Below are positions 14,778 to 21,976 of a DNA stretch of 22,364 nt, one piece after another. The translations under genes were made by a program, and so were the position numbers. The notes beneath the pieces are model-generated. The model was given only the letters and a program-made list of their open reading frames with translations. It made no database searches and had not been told where the DNA came from. The first letter of the stretch is position 1. Each line of letters opens with the position of its first letter. The DNA is from an uncultured Oscillibacter sp. (GTDB lineage Bacteria; Bacillota; Clostridia; Oscillospirales; Oscillospiraceae): assembly GCA_910584075.1 (NCBI GenBank), contig CAJTZI010000037.1:1-22364 (forward strand), in the 5' to 3' direction.

Positions 14778-17097
14778 GGCCCTTTCCGACGCCAACAAGA
14801 GCGAGCGGGACAAGTTCAAAATTCCCCGCAGCGTCCAGCAGTCCATCCCCGTCAAATGCGTCTACGAGGACGGCATCTGGCTGGTGGGCCGCAAGCACAG
14901 CCGGACCTGGCGCTTTTCCGACGTGAACTACGCCGCTGCATCGGAGGATGACCGGCGGGGCATCTTCCTCTCCTACGGCGGCGTCCTCAACTCCCTGCCC
15001 ACGGATGCCGCCGCCAAAATCACCATCATCAACCGCCGTCTCAACCCCGTGGATTTCCAGCGCACCATTTTGATGAAGGAGCGGGGGGACGGCCTGGACC
15101 AGTACCGCCGGGAATCCAACCGCATTCTCACCCAACGGGCGGCGGAGAGCAACAATCTGGTCCAGGAGAAGTACATCACCCTCTCCATCCCCCAGCGGAA
15201 AATCGAGGAAAGCCGGGCCTACTTCCGCCGGGTGGACGCCAACCTCTCCAAGAGCTTCGGACGCCTGGACAGCGGCGCCCGGCCCGTCTCCACCCATGAC
15301 CGGCTTCGCATTTTGCACGACTTCTTCCGCCCCGGCGAGGAACAGTATTTCACCTTCGATCAGTCCGCCGCCGTCCGCCGGGGGCTGGACTTCCGGGATC
15401 TGATCTGCCCGGACGGCCTGCGGTTCCGGGCCGGGTATTTTGAAATGGGGGACAAGGTGGGACGGGTCCTGTTCCTCAAGGACTACGCCAGCTACATCAA
15501 GGACAGCATGATCTCCGACCTCTCCGATTTCTCCCGGAGCCTCATGCTGTCCATTGACATTCTCCCCATTCCCACGGACGAGGCCGTGAAGGAGATACAG
15601 GGCCGTATCCTGGGCATTGAGACGGACATCACACGCTGGCAGCAGCGCCAGAACGACAAGAACAACTTCACCGCCACGGTCCCCTACGACCTGGAACAGC
15701 TCCGGGGCGAGGCCAAGGAATTTCTCTCCGACCTCACCGAGCGGGATCAGCGCATGATGTTCGCCGTGGTAACGCTGGTACATATCGCGGACAGCCTGGA
15801 GCAGTTGGATGCCGACACGGAGACGCTGCTGTCCATCGGCAGGGAACACCTCTGCCAATTCTCTGTCCTGCGCTACCAGCAGGAGGACGGACTGAACACC
15901 GTCCTGCCCTACGGCCTGCGCCGGGTGAAGGCCCTGCGGACGCTGACCACCGAGAGCGCCGCCGTCCTCATGCCATTCCGAGTCCAGGAGATACAGGACC
16001 CCGGCGGCCTGCCCTACGGCGTCAACGCCATCAGTAAAAATCTCCTGATCTGCGACCGCAAGCGGCTGATCTCGCCCCACGCCTTCTACCTGGGCGTCTC
16101 CGGCTCCGGCAAGTCCATGGCGATGAAATCCACCATCCAAAACGTGGCTCTGGCGACCCAGGATGACATTATCATCATTGACGCCGAGCGGGAGTACGGC
16201 CCCCTGGCCCACGCCCTGGGCGGGGAGGTCATTGAAATCTCACCCCACAGCAAGCACCATATCAATCCTCTGGAGGTGACGGAGGACTACGGGGACGGGG
16301 AGAACCCCGTTGCCATGAAATCCGAGATCATCACCAGCATTTTGGAGCAGCAGATGGGCGTGGGGCGGCTCACCGGCAGCCACAAGTCCATCATTGACCG
16401 CTGCACCGCCAACGTCTACCAGACCTATTTCAGCAGCCGGGGGAAGGCCCCCATGCCTCTGCTGACGGACTGGCGGAACGAGGTCATGCGGCAGGTGGAC
16501 CCGGAGGCCCGGGAGATCGCCCTGGCCGCCGAGCTGATTACCGAGGGCAGCCTGAATGTGTTTGCCCATCCCGGCAACGTCAACATGGACAGCCGGATCG
16601 TGGTGCTGGACCTCTATGAGATGGGGGAACAGCTCCGGCCCACGGCCCTGGTCGTCACCCTGGAGGCCATCCAGAACCGCGTCATGGAGAACCGGAAGAA
16701 GGGCAAGTACACCTGGGTATTCCTGGACGAAGTTTATTTGTACTTCAAATACCACTACTCCGGGGAATTTCTCTACCGGGCCTGGAAGCGGTTCAGAAAG
16801 TACGCCGCGCCCATGACGGCGGCCACGCAGAACATTGAGGAATGTCTGAAATCCGAGACGGCCCGCCTCATGCTGGCGAACTCCGAATTTTTGCTGCTGT
16901 TCAACCAGGCGGCCACGGACCGGGCGGAGCTGGCGAAGCTCCTGCATATCTCCGACACGCAGATGGGCTACATCACCAACGCCGAGGCGGGCCACGGCCT
17001 CCTGCGGATCGGCGGCGCCCTGGTGCCCTTCTCCAATACCATCCCCAAGGATACGGAGCTCTACCGGCTCATGTCCACCACCCCCGGCGAGGGATAA
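14770..17097 (+). CDS. virB4: VirB4-type conjugation ATPase
   Basis: The product is 775 residues and is the essential ATPase that powers assembly and transport of the conjugation channel. Walker A is GVSGSGKS (about 441-448), followed by the conserved IIIIDAEREYGPLA. Walker B is VFLDEVY (about 649-655), followed by the TQNIEECLKS region typical of VirB4/TraE-type proteins. The N-terminal third matches the VirB4 N-domain. The start is TTG at 14770, with AAAGGAGG (14753-14760) 9 bases upstream, overlapping the prgI stop by 8 bases. It is the last gene of the plus-strand secretion block before the ApeA island. Confidence 0.95.
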   Translation: MIKALSDANKSERDKFKIPRSVQQSIPVKCVYEDGIWLVGRKHSRTWRFSDVNYAAASEDDRRGIFLSYGGVLNSLPTDAAAKITIINRRLNPVDFQRTILMKERGDGLDQYRRESNRILTQRAAESNNLVQEKYITLSIPQRKIEESRAYFRRVDANLSKSFGRLDSGARPVSTHDRLRILHDFFRPGEEQYFTFDQSAAVRRGLDFRDLICPDGLRFRAGYFEMGDKVGRVLFLKDYASYIKDSMISDLSDFSRSLMLSIDILPIPTDEAVKEIQGRILGIETDITRWQQRQNDKNNFTATVPYDLEQLRGEAKEFLSDLTERDQRMMFAVVTLVHIADSLEQLDADTETLLSIGREHLCQFSVLRYQQEDGLNTVLPYGLRRVKALRTLTTESAAVLMPFRVQEIQDPGGLPYGVNAISKNLLICDRKRLISPHAFYLGVSGSGKSMAMKSTIQNVALATQDDIIIIDAEREYGPLAHALGGEVIEISPHSKHHINPLEVTEDYGDGENPVAMKSEIITSILEQQMGVGRLTGSHKSIIDRCTANVYQTYFSSRGKAPMPLLTDWRNEVMRQVDPEAREIALAAELITEGSLNVFAHPGNVNMDSRIVVLDLYEMGEQLRPTALVVTLEAIQNRVMENRKKGKYTWVFLDEVYLYFKYHYSGEFLYRAWKRFRKYAAPMTAATQNIEECLKSETARLMLANSEFLLLFNQAATDRAELAKLLHISDTQMGYITNAEAGHGLLRIGGALVPFSNTIPKDTELYRLMSTTPGEG

Positions 17098-17122
17098 ATA
17101 AATCCCACGGTGAGACGCAATT
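17098..17122 (+). repeat. Dispersed palindrome R6
   Basis: Core TCCCACGGTGAGA (17103-17115) with right flank CGCAATTT. It begins at the virB4 stop codon and marks the left side of the ApeA island. Confidence 0.88.
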
Positions 17123-17130
17123 TCTGAGAA

Positions 17131-17162
17131 AGAACTACGCCCCAAACACGGGGCGTAGTTCT
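17131..17162 (+). repeat. Perfect 13-bp inverted repeat downstream of virB4
   Basis: AGAACTACGCCCC (17131-17143) and GGGGCGTAGTTCT (17150-17162) pair perfectly around a 6-base loop. No T run follows on the plus strand, so it is either a non-classical 3'-end hairpin for the virB4 message or a remnant of a mobile sequence. The AT-rich island begins within about 20 bases. Confidence 0.75.
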
Positions 17163-17320
17163 GGGCAATCCAGCTCTTGCTAGGAGGTATAATAATTACA
17201 TTATAAATTGGTATCAAAATACAGAAAGCCATTCCATACATAAATGACTTCCTGCAAACGGAATGGAGCATTACTATTGACAAATGTAAGATGGAACATC
17301 TGCTTGTTCTTTTATGGCAT

Positions 17321-18658
17321 CTACGGGTTGCCTTGGGTGCTCTTAGTCGAATAATTAAGCAACATATCAATATACTCGTCAAATCGTTGAAATTGAACTC
17401 TTTTTTTGCAGGATTGAATGTGTTGAGCTGAAATTCCAATGGTGTGATAAATAATTGCCAGCAAGACAAATTCAAGAATATGACAAGCAGCTAACATTTC
17501 TTGATAAGATGGTTCTACATGGTTTTCTCCATAATGAGTGAAAAAATTTCTCATATCAGCTAATGCTTTTGATAAGGGAGCAATTATACTCTCTAAAATT
17601 GCAATATCGTCTTTCAACAGAGTAAAAACATCTTCAAATCTATACCTTAGGTATGGTGGATCTTGGGGACGCCTTTTATGCTTTACTTGCATATCAGTGA
17701 TTCTCTTTGCTTCATTTTCCCGATATTTGCAAGAATACACCTCAACTGCTTGGGCCAGATTTAAAAATCTATTCGTACGTGTAGAGCGATCACAAATAAT
17801 TTCATAAAAGAGAGTTGGGATATGTTTGGCCTCTTCATATAGAAGAAGCCATTTTTCCCAAATATAGGGGAAATCATCAGAAAACATAGAAGTAGTTATT
17901 AAAAACAACTCTTCGGGTTCCGGAATGTTTTCGTTGTGGTTTAGGAATATTGAACAGTCATCTAGGAATATACCATTAGCTTTTGGAGATTGCTCATCAG
18001 AAAATGAAAAGGACTTCAATGGTAAGTTATAGTTTGCGAAGAATGAAAAAAGATTTCGAACAGTAGCTATCCGCCCAACAGCATCCATTGTTTCCATAGA
18101 ATGATAAAATTGATATTCAATAACTGGCCTAATTTCAAAATTGATTCCACAGGCCCCTGTCCGGTAACCAAAAGTCTGATACACATTTATGTGTCCGTAT
18201 TTATCATCTACTGTAATTCTTTCCGGAAAGGTATAATCAAGAATAGATGGTTGTGTTTTTGAAAAATTTGCTTTCAGATCAAATGGGAATGAAGAAAACA
18301 TGTAATTTAATGCTGGAATAGTTGTTGAAATATGCTTTATATTAAGTTTATCGGAAACAGCGCGTCCTATCACAATTTCAGATGGCGAAAAGTCTACTGA
18401 TTCACATTCTTCTTTCCAAACATAGTCTCCACTTTCAAAGTAGCAATTCAAAAGAGTGATTGGTGTTCCTTGGACGTTTCCCCAAACCTGGAAAGGTTTA
18501 TAATGATTTATCTTGTTGCACTGTTCAAGGCCTACCCTTCCCCGTAAAGAAACTTTATTGCCTTTGTTCAGTAATACCCCTGTAAACATGGTCTCTTCGC
18601 CAGAAATAATACAGTGGAAATCAGATACTCGCTCTAAAATATCTTTCAACGGCTCCAT
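17321..18658 (-). CDS. apeA: ApeA-like HEPN-domain anti-phage protein
   Basis: The product is 445 residues. The C-terminal third contains ADMRNFFTHYGEN (about 376-388), giving the R-x4-H signature of HEPN ribonucleases in the form typical of the ApeA HEPN domain. The N-terminal two thirds (residues about 10-300) match in character the ApeA N-terminal domain, rich in beta strands with aromatic residues. ApeA is a single-gene abortive-infection defence reported in bacteria; HEPN proteins generally act by cleaving RNA. No membrane segment or signal peptide is visible. The ATG is supported by AAAGGTGA 5-7 bases upstream on the minus strand and by a well-formed promoter. It is oriented against all surrounding conjugation genes and differs in base composition, which points to recent transfer. 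The family assignment rests on motif and layout recognition. Confidence 0.8.
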   Translation of the reverse strand: MEPLKDILERVSDFHCIISGEETMFTGVLLNKGNKVSLRGRVGLEQCNKINHYKPFQVWGNVQGTPITLLNCYFESGDYVWKEECESVDFSPSEIVIGRAVSDKLNIKHISTTIPALNYMFSSFPFDLKANFSKTQPSILDYTFPERITVDDKYGHINVYQTFGYRTGACGINFEIRPVIEYQFYHSMETMDAVGRIATVRNLFSFFANYNLPLKSFSFSDEQSPKANGIFLDDCSIFLNHNENIPEPEELFLITTSMFSDDFPYIWEKWLLLYEEAKHIPTLFYEIICDRSTRTNRFLNLAQAVEVYSCKYRENEAKRITDMQVKHKRRPQDPPYLRYRFEDVFTLLKDDIAILESIIAPLSKALADMRNFFTHYGENHVEPSYQEMLAACHILEFVLLAIIYHTIGISAQHIQSCKKRVQFQRFDEYIDMLLNYSTKSTQGNP

Positions 18659-18759
18659 AGATTTATCACCTTTCCCTTGCCACTATCGCTGTCCACATTT
18701 GTTATCCTATCATTCAGAGCTAATCGAAATCATCCCACGCAAATCACTTTAATGCGCTC

Positions 18760-18788
18760 ATATTAAATTATTTTTCGACAAAAGTCAA
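18760..18788 (-). promoter_or_regulatory. Promoter of the ApeA-like gene
   Basis: Read on the minus strand, TTGACT (18788-18783) and TAATAT (18765-18760) are separated by exactly 17 bases. Transcription would start near 18752, giving a leader of about 95 bases before the start codon. This gives the cargo gene expression independent of the conjugation genes. Confidence 0.75.
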
Positions 18789-18890
18789 CAAATGAGTCGC
18801 TATCATTGCAATATTTAATTAAAATGTAGAATTGCTAAACCGTTAATCCGGCAAAGTACGATGTGGAGGAGCAAAAGACTATTACTCTAG

Positions 18891-18974
18891 TATTATCGTT
18901 CTCCAGAAAACTCCATCGCCCTGCCCTGCGCCGAGTATATCATGGCAGGGATCAGTGAAGTATTGAACCAATGA
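18891..18974 (+). pseudogene. Possible 3' remnant of a disrupted gene
   Basis: GC content and codon character change back to those of the conjugation genes here. One frame reads 27 codons ending IALPCAEYIMAGISEVLNQ and a TGA at 18972-18974, followed directly by a terminator-like hairpin. The frame is closed by a TAG at 18888-18890 and has no plausible start or ribosome site, so it looks like the tail of a gene whose body was lost when the ApeA island arrived. I do not recognise the family. Chance coding-like sequence is the alternative. Confidence 0.45.
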
Positions 18975-18976
18975 CC

Positions 18977-19010
18977 GGACGCGCCTCTTGCGGGGGCGCG
19001 TCCTATTTTT
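18977..19010 (+). terminator. Terminator-like hairpin directly upstream of the NlpC/P60 gene
   Basis: GGACGCGCC (18977-18985) pairs perfectly with GGCGCGTCC (18995-19003) over 9 bp, followed by TATTTTT. It lies 3 bases after the stop of the presumed gene remnant and 5 bases before the ribosome site AAGGAGG (19015-19021), so it either ends upstream transcription or acts as an attenuator for the gene behind it. Confidence 0.7.
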
Positions 19011-19028
19011 GATGAAGGAGGCGACGCC

Positions 19029-21332
19029 ATGCCCAAAGCAAAGGAACGAAAACCAGACGATAAGATCAAGAACCAGGGTAAGCGCAAAGGCGGCAAGCCG
19101 GTCCAGGATCAGGCCCGCCGCGTCATGACGGCGAAAATGCGGAAGGAGCTGGCCCAGCAGAAGCGGAGTGCCAGCGGCACCACTGACGAGGCGGCCCGGG
19201 AGAATAGCCCGACCACCGAAGCCGTAGAGCAGGTGGAGCAGGCCACCGAGGCCGCCGTCCAGGAAGCGGGTCAGCGGACAAAGCAGGGAATTTCCCGAGC
19301 TGTCACCACGGCAAAACAGAAACGCCGGAAAATCAAGGAGCGGCAGGACCAGCCGAAGGAAAAGGATTTGCCGCCGGAGACACCGGCCTTGAAGGCCCAG
19401 GAAGCCCCCGTCCCGGAGATGCCGGATGTTCCCGCCCCCAGGCCGGACCGCCCAGCACCCAGGGAACAGGCCAGCCGGACGCCGCCGCGCTCCAGGCCCC
19501 AGCCGCCCGGCAGAACTGGCGACAGACCAGCGGTCCCGAAGGAGAGGCCCGCCCCGGTTATCCGCTCCAAAACTCCGAAAACACGGCCCCAAAGGGTCCC
19601 GGAAGCTCCGGCCATTCCGAAGGTGCGCCCGGCAGATACACCGGCAGATCCTCCGGTCCCCAAGACACGGACGGCGAAAGCGCGGCCCACGCCGACACCT
19701 GATAAACCGTTACTCACTGAACCATGGACAGCGGACAAGCCGCCCGCCCCGCCAACGCCGGGGGAGCGTATGCGGGAGTGGGCCGTGGACAAACGGAGGA
19801 AACAGGTCCAGGAGCATGGGGAAGTCCCCGCCTCACCAGAGTGCGGGGAGCCGTCCCTGGTCAGTCATTACGGAAAATCCCCCGTTACCCCCGGCAGCTC
19901 CACTACTCCTAAGACGGCCCCTTCTCTTGAAAATCAATCCATCTATCCATCCATCAAGGAACGGCCCCGGTCCTCTGCCATTCTGAAAGAGAAAGCCCAG
20001 GGCTGGACGATCACCCCCAGGACCCGCCGGAGCGTGGAACAGGCCGCCGGGAGTACGGCCATCCCTCCGAAAGCTCCTGCCTCCATAGGAAAGAAAACTA
20101 CCGCAAGGTGCCTTGCAGAGCGGATGCGCCAGAAAGCAAAAAAAGAGGCCCAGCAGGCCATGGCCCAGGGCACGAAAAGGACAGCCAAGGCCGCCGTGGA
20201 CCTCTCCCGGAAAGCGGCCACAGCCACCGCAAAGGCGGTGAAGTCGCTGATCGGCGCCCTCTCCGCCCTGGTAGGCGGGGCCACCCTCGCCGCCGCTCTC
20301 TGCGTGATCTTCTTGATCGCCGCCGTGATCGCCTCGCCCTTCGGACTTCTCTTTTCCAACGAACCCTCTCCCGGAGCCATCCCTCTGAACGCCGCCGTGA
20401 CGCAGATCAATGTGGAGCTGACGGACAAGCTGTCCCTTCTGCAAACCGGGGACTATGACAGCATCGACATCCAGGGCACCGGCCCGGACTGGCGGGAAGT
20501 GGCGGCGGTATTCGCCTGCAAGACCGCTCTGGGGGCGGGCGGCGTGGACGTGGCCGCGCTGACCCCGGACCGGGTGGACCGGCTGAAAGCCGTCTTTTGG
20601 GATATGTGCGAGATTACCAGCAGCGTGGAAACCATAGACCACCCCGCCAACGGCTCTGCGGAGGCATGGACGGAGAAGATTCTACATATCACCATCACAG
20701 CCAGGACCGCCGATGAAATGCGGACGGTCTATCTTTTTACCCCCGAGCAGAACAGCGCCTTGACGGAGCTCCTGGCGGAGCTGAACGGGATCGGGACCCT
20801 GCTGGGGGACCTGGGCATCACCCAGCAGGACGCCGCCGATCTGCTGCGTCGCTTGCCCAAGGACCTGTCCCCGGAGCGCCGGGCCGTAGTGGAGACGGCC
20901 TGCAAGCTGGTGGGTAGGGTAAATTATTTTTGGGGCGGGAAGTCCCTGGTCCTTGGCTGGGACTCTCGCTGGGGAACCATCCAAAAGGTTTGGGCCGCTG
21001 GCAGCCCCTCCACGGGGACCTACCGACCCTACGGTATGGATTGCTCCGGTTTTGTGGACTGGACCTTCTACAATATGTCCGGCGGAAGCTACGTCATAGG
21101 CCACGGCGGAGGGGCCCGGATGCAGCATAACTACTGTACCCCCATTTCCTGGTCCCAAGCCCAGCCCGGCGACTTGGTGTTCTACCCGGAGGACACCCAT
21201 GTGGGCATCGTGGGTGGCTGGGACGAGAGCGGAAATGTCCAGATCATCCACTGTGCCAGCGGGCAGAACAACGTGGTTATTACCGGAAAGGCCGGGTTTA
21301 CCTCCATAGGCAGGCCGGACTACTACGGCTAA
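19029..21332 (+). CDS. CD1108-like NlpC/P60 cell-wall hydrolase of the conjugation machine
   Basis: The product is 767 residues. Residues 1-400 are basic, Pro/Ala/Lys/Arg-rich and probably disordered and cytoplasmic (opening MPKAKERKPDDKIKNQGKRK). One membrane segment follows at about 406-441. Residues about 628-767 form an NlpC/P60 domain with the catalytic Cys672 in YGMDCSGF, a His in DTHVGIVGG and a third His in QIIHCASGQ. Such proteins cut peptidoglycan stem peptides and make a local gap for the conjugation channel; Tn916 Orf14 is a functional counterpart. The start is supported by AAGGAGG 7 bases upstream. A region between the membrane segment and the catalytic domain (about 450-620) may be a VirB8-like or spacer domain, which I cannot identify. 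I see no clear promoter just upstream, and the gene is now cut off from virB4 by the ApeA island. Confidence 0.9.
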   Translation: MPKAKERKPDDKIKNQGKRKGGKPVQDQARRVMTAKMRKELAQQKRSASGTTDEAARENSPTTEAVEQVEQATEAAVQEAGQRTKQGISRAVTTAKQKRRKIKERQDQPKEKDLPPETPALKAQEAPVPEMPDVPAPRPDRPAPREQASRTPPRSRPQPPGRTGDRPAVPKERPAPVIRSKTPKTRPQRVPEAPAIPKVRPADTPADPPVPKTRTAKARPTPTPDKPLLTEPWTADKPPAPPTPGERMREWAVDKRRKQVQEHGEVPASPECGEPSLVSHYGKSPVTPGSSTTPKTAPSLENQSIYPSIKERPRSSAILKEKAQGWTITPRTRRSVEQAAGSTAIPPKAPASIGKKTTARCLAERMRQKAKKEAQQAMAQGTKRTAKAAVDLSRKAATATAKAVKSLIGALSALVGGATLAAALCVIFLIAAVIASPFGLLFSNEPSPGAIPLNAAVTQINVELTDKLSLLQTGDYDSIDIQGTGPDWREVAAVFACKTALGAGGVDVAALTPDRVDRLKAVFWDMCEITSSVETIDHPANGSAEAWTEKILHITITARTADEMRTVYLFTPEQNSALTELLAELNGIGTLLGDLGITQQDAADLLRRLPKDLSPERRAVVETACKLVGRVNYFWGGKSLVLGWDSRWGTIQKVWAAGSPSTGTYRPYGMDCSGFVDWTFYNMSGGSYVIGHGGGARMQHNYCTPISWSQAQPGDLVFYPEDTHVGIVGGWDESGNVQIIHCASGQNNVVITGKAGFTSIGRPDYYG

Positions 21333-21398
21333 AAATGAATCTCACGGTGAGACGCGATTCTTGTCGAGAATCAGATCCCACCGTGAGATTTATTTTGA
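21333..21398. repeat. Dispersed palindromes R7 and R8 in inverted orientation
   Basis: R7 core TCTCACGGTGAGA (21340-21352) lies directly after the NlpC/P60 stop codon in the usual orientation. R8 core TCCCACCGTGAGA (21376-21388) has its AT-rich flank on the other side, so it is oriented for the minus strand and follows the stop of the XRE gene. A 6-bp hairpin (GATTCT 21356-21361 with AGAATC 21367-21372) lies between them. The two copies and their flanks form one large inverted repeat between convergent genes. Confidence 0.88.
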
Positions 21399-21414
21399 CG
21401 CAAAAACATCCTAG

Positions 21415-21765
21415 CTAGACAATCCTGCTTTCCTCAATAGCTCCATCTAACGCTCCCTCAATCACAGGGAGATGTACCTCTGGGCATATCATCACCTTGC
21501 GGCTGATACGCTGGCGCTGGTCGTTTTGATCCCCTGCTAAGAGCGGATTGAAATACTTTTCTGACGGCAGACCAAAGATTTGAATAAGCTGTATGATAAC
21601 CGGCAGGCTTGGCAGGACGTGGTTATTCTCAATGTTGATAAGGTAGACCACCGAGATATTCGCCATTTCAGCGACCTTTTGCCTGGACAGCCGCCGCTTT
21701 TTCCTCGCCGCCTTGACATCCGCCCCAAAGGGTTCAAAACCAGGGCAATCTTGAATGTTAGCCAT
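21415..21765 (-). CDS. XRE-family HTH transcriptional regulator
   Basis: The product is 116 residues with a Cro/C1-type helix-turn-helix at about 14-70 (KKRRLSRQKVAEMANISVVY, then LINIENNHVLPSLPVIIQLI). The C-terminal 40 residues are not recognised. The start ATG on the minus strand has GGTGAT a few bases upstream. It is convergent with the NlpC/P60 gene and divergent from the response-regulator gene. A perfect inverted repeat lies in its upstream region, suggesting autoregulation. Base composition is lower in GC than the conjugation genes. Confidence 0.87.
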   Translation of the reverse strand: MANIQDCPGFEPFGADVKAARKKRRLSRQKVAEMANISVVYLINIENNHVLPSLPVIIQLIQIFGLPSEKYFNPLLAGDQNDQRQRISRKVMICPEVHLPVIEGALDGAIEESRIV

Positions 21766-21786
21766 ATTGTATCACCCATTTATATT

Positions 21787-21822
21787 GTATACTTTACTTT
21801 TTGGCTTGAAAATAAAGTATAC
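21787..21822. promoter_or_regulatory. Inverted repeat, candidate operator of the XRE regulator
   Basis: GTATACTTTA (21787-21796) and TAAAGTATAC (21813-21822) are perfect 10-base arms separated by 16 bases, 20-60 bases upstream of the XRE start codon. The half-site-to-half-site distance (26 bases) suits two dimers on one DNA face. I could not assign a convincing promoter on the minus strand here. Confidence 0.6.
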
Positions 21823-21872
21823 AGAACAGGCCCTAATCTTTATTGTTTACACTCTGAGAGTTGATTTATTCG

Positions 21873-21901
21873 TTGTATCTCCGTAAAATATAGACTATAA
21901 T
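21873..21901 (+). promoter_or_regulatory. Promoter of the response-regulator gene
   Basis: TTGTAT (21873-21878) and the consensus TATAAT (21896-21901) are 17 bases apart. The leader to the ATG at 21977 is about 70 bases and contains CCGTGAGATTT (21921-21931), which matches one half of the dispersed palindrome family. Confidence 0.7.
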
Positions 21902-21976
21902 ACATCAAATATGGAAACTGCCGTGAGATTTCTGTGACATTTTCATGTTACCTTATCAGGAAAAGGGAGTGAAACT

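Larger units (their letters stand above)
17163..18890. mobile_element. AT-rich defence-cargo island
   Basis: Between the virB4 hairpin and about 18890 the sequence becomes clearly AT-rich with A/T-ending codons, unlike the GC-rich conjugation genes on both sides. It carries one gene on the opposite strand (the ApeA-like gene) with its own promoter. I find no transposase, integrase or terminal inverted repeats, so the mechanism of entry is unknown. AGGAGGT at 17182-17188 is a ribosome site with no gene behind it, and may belong to a gene destroyed by the insertion. The rest of 17189-17320 holds no gene that I can support. The limits are estimates from base composition. Confidence 0.6.

Noticed and set aside
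17221..17270. CCATTCC/GGAATGG inverted repeat (17229-17235 and 17260-17266) as a terminator of the ApeA-like gene
   Set aside because: It has only 7-bp arms with a 24-base gap and no T run on the minus strand, so it cannot be supported.
19426..19986. Second open frame of 186 codons inside the NlpC/P60 gene
   Set aside because: It overlaps the Pro/Arg-rich disordered part of the real gene in another frame, has no ribosome site and no recognisable family.
1951..21398. CRISPR array made by the repeated palindromes
   Set aside because: Copies are separated by whole genes and irregular distances, with no regular spacers and no cas genes.
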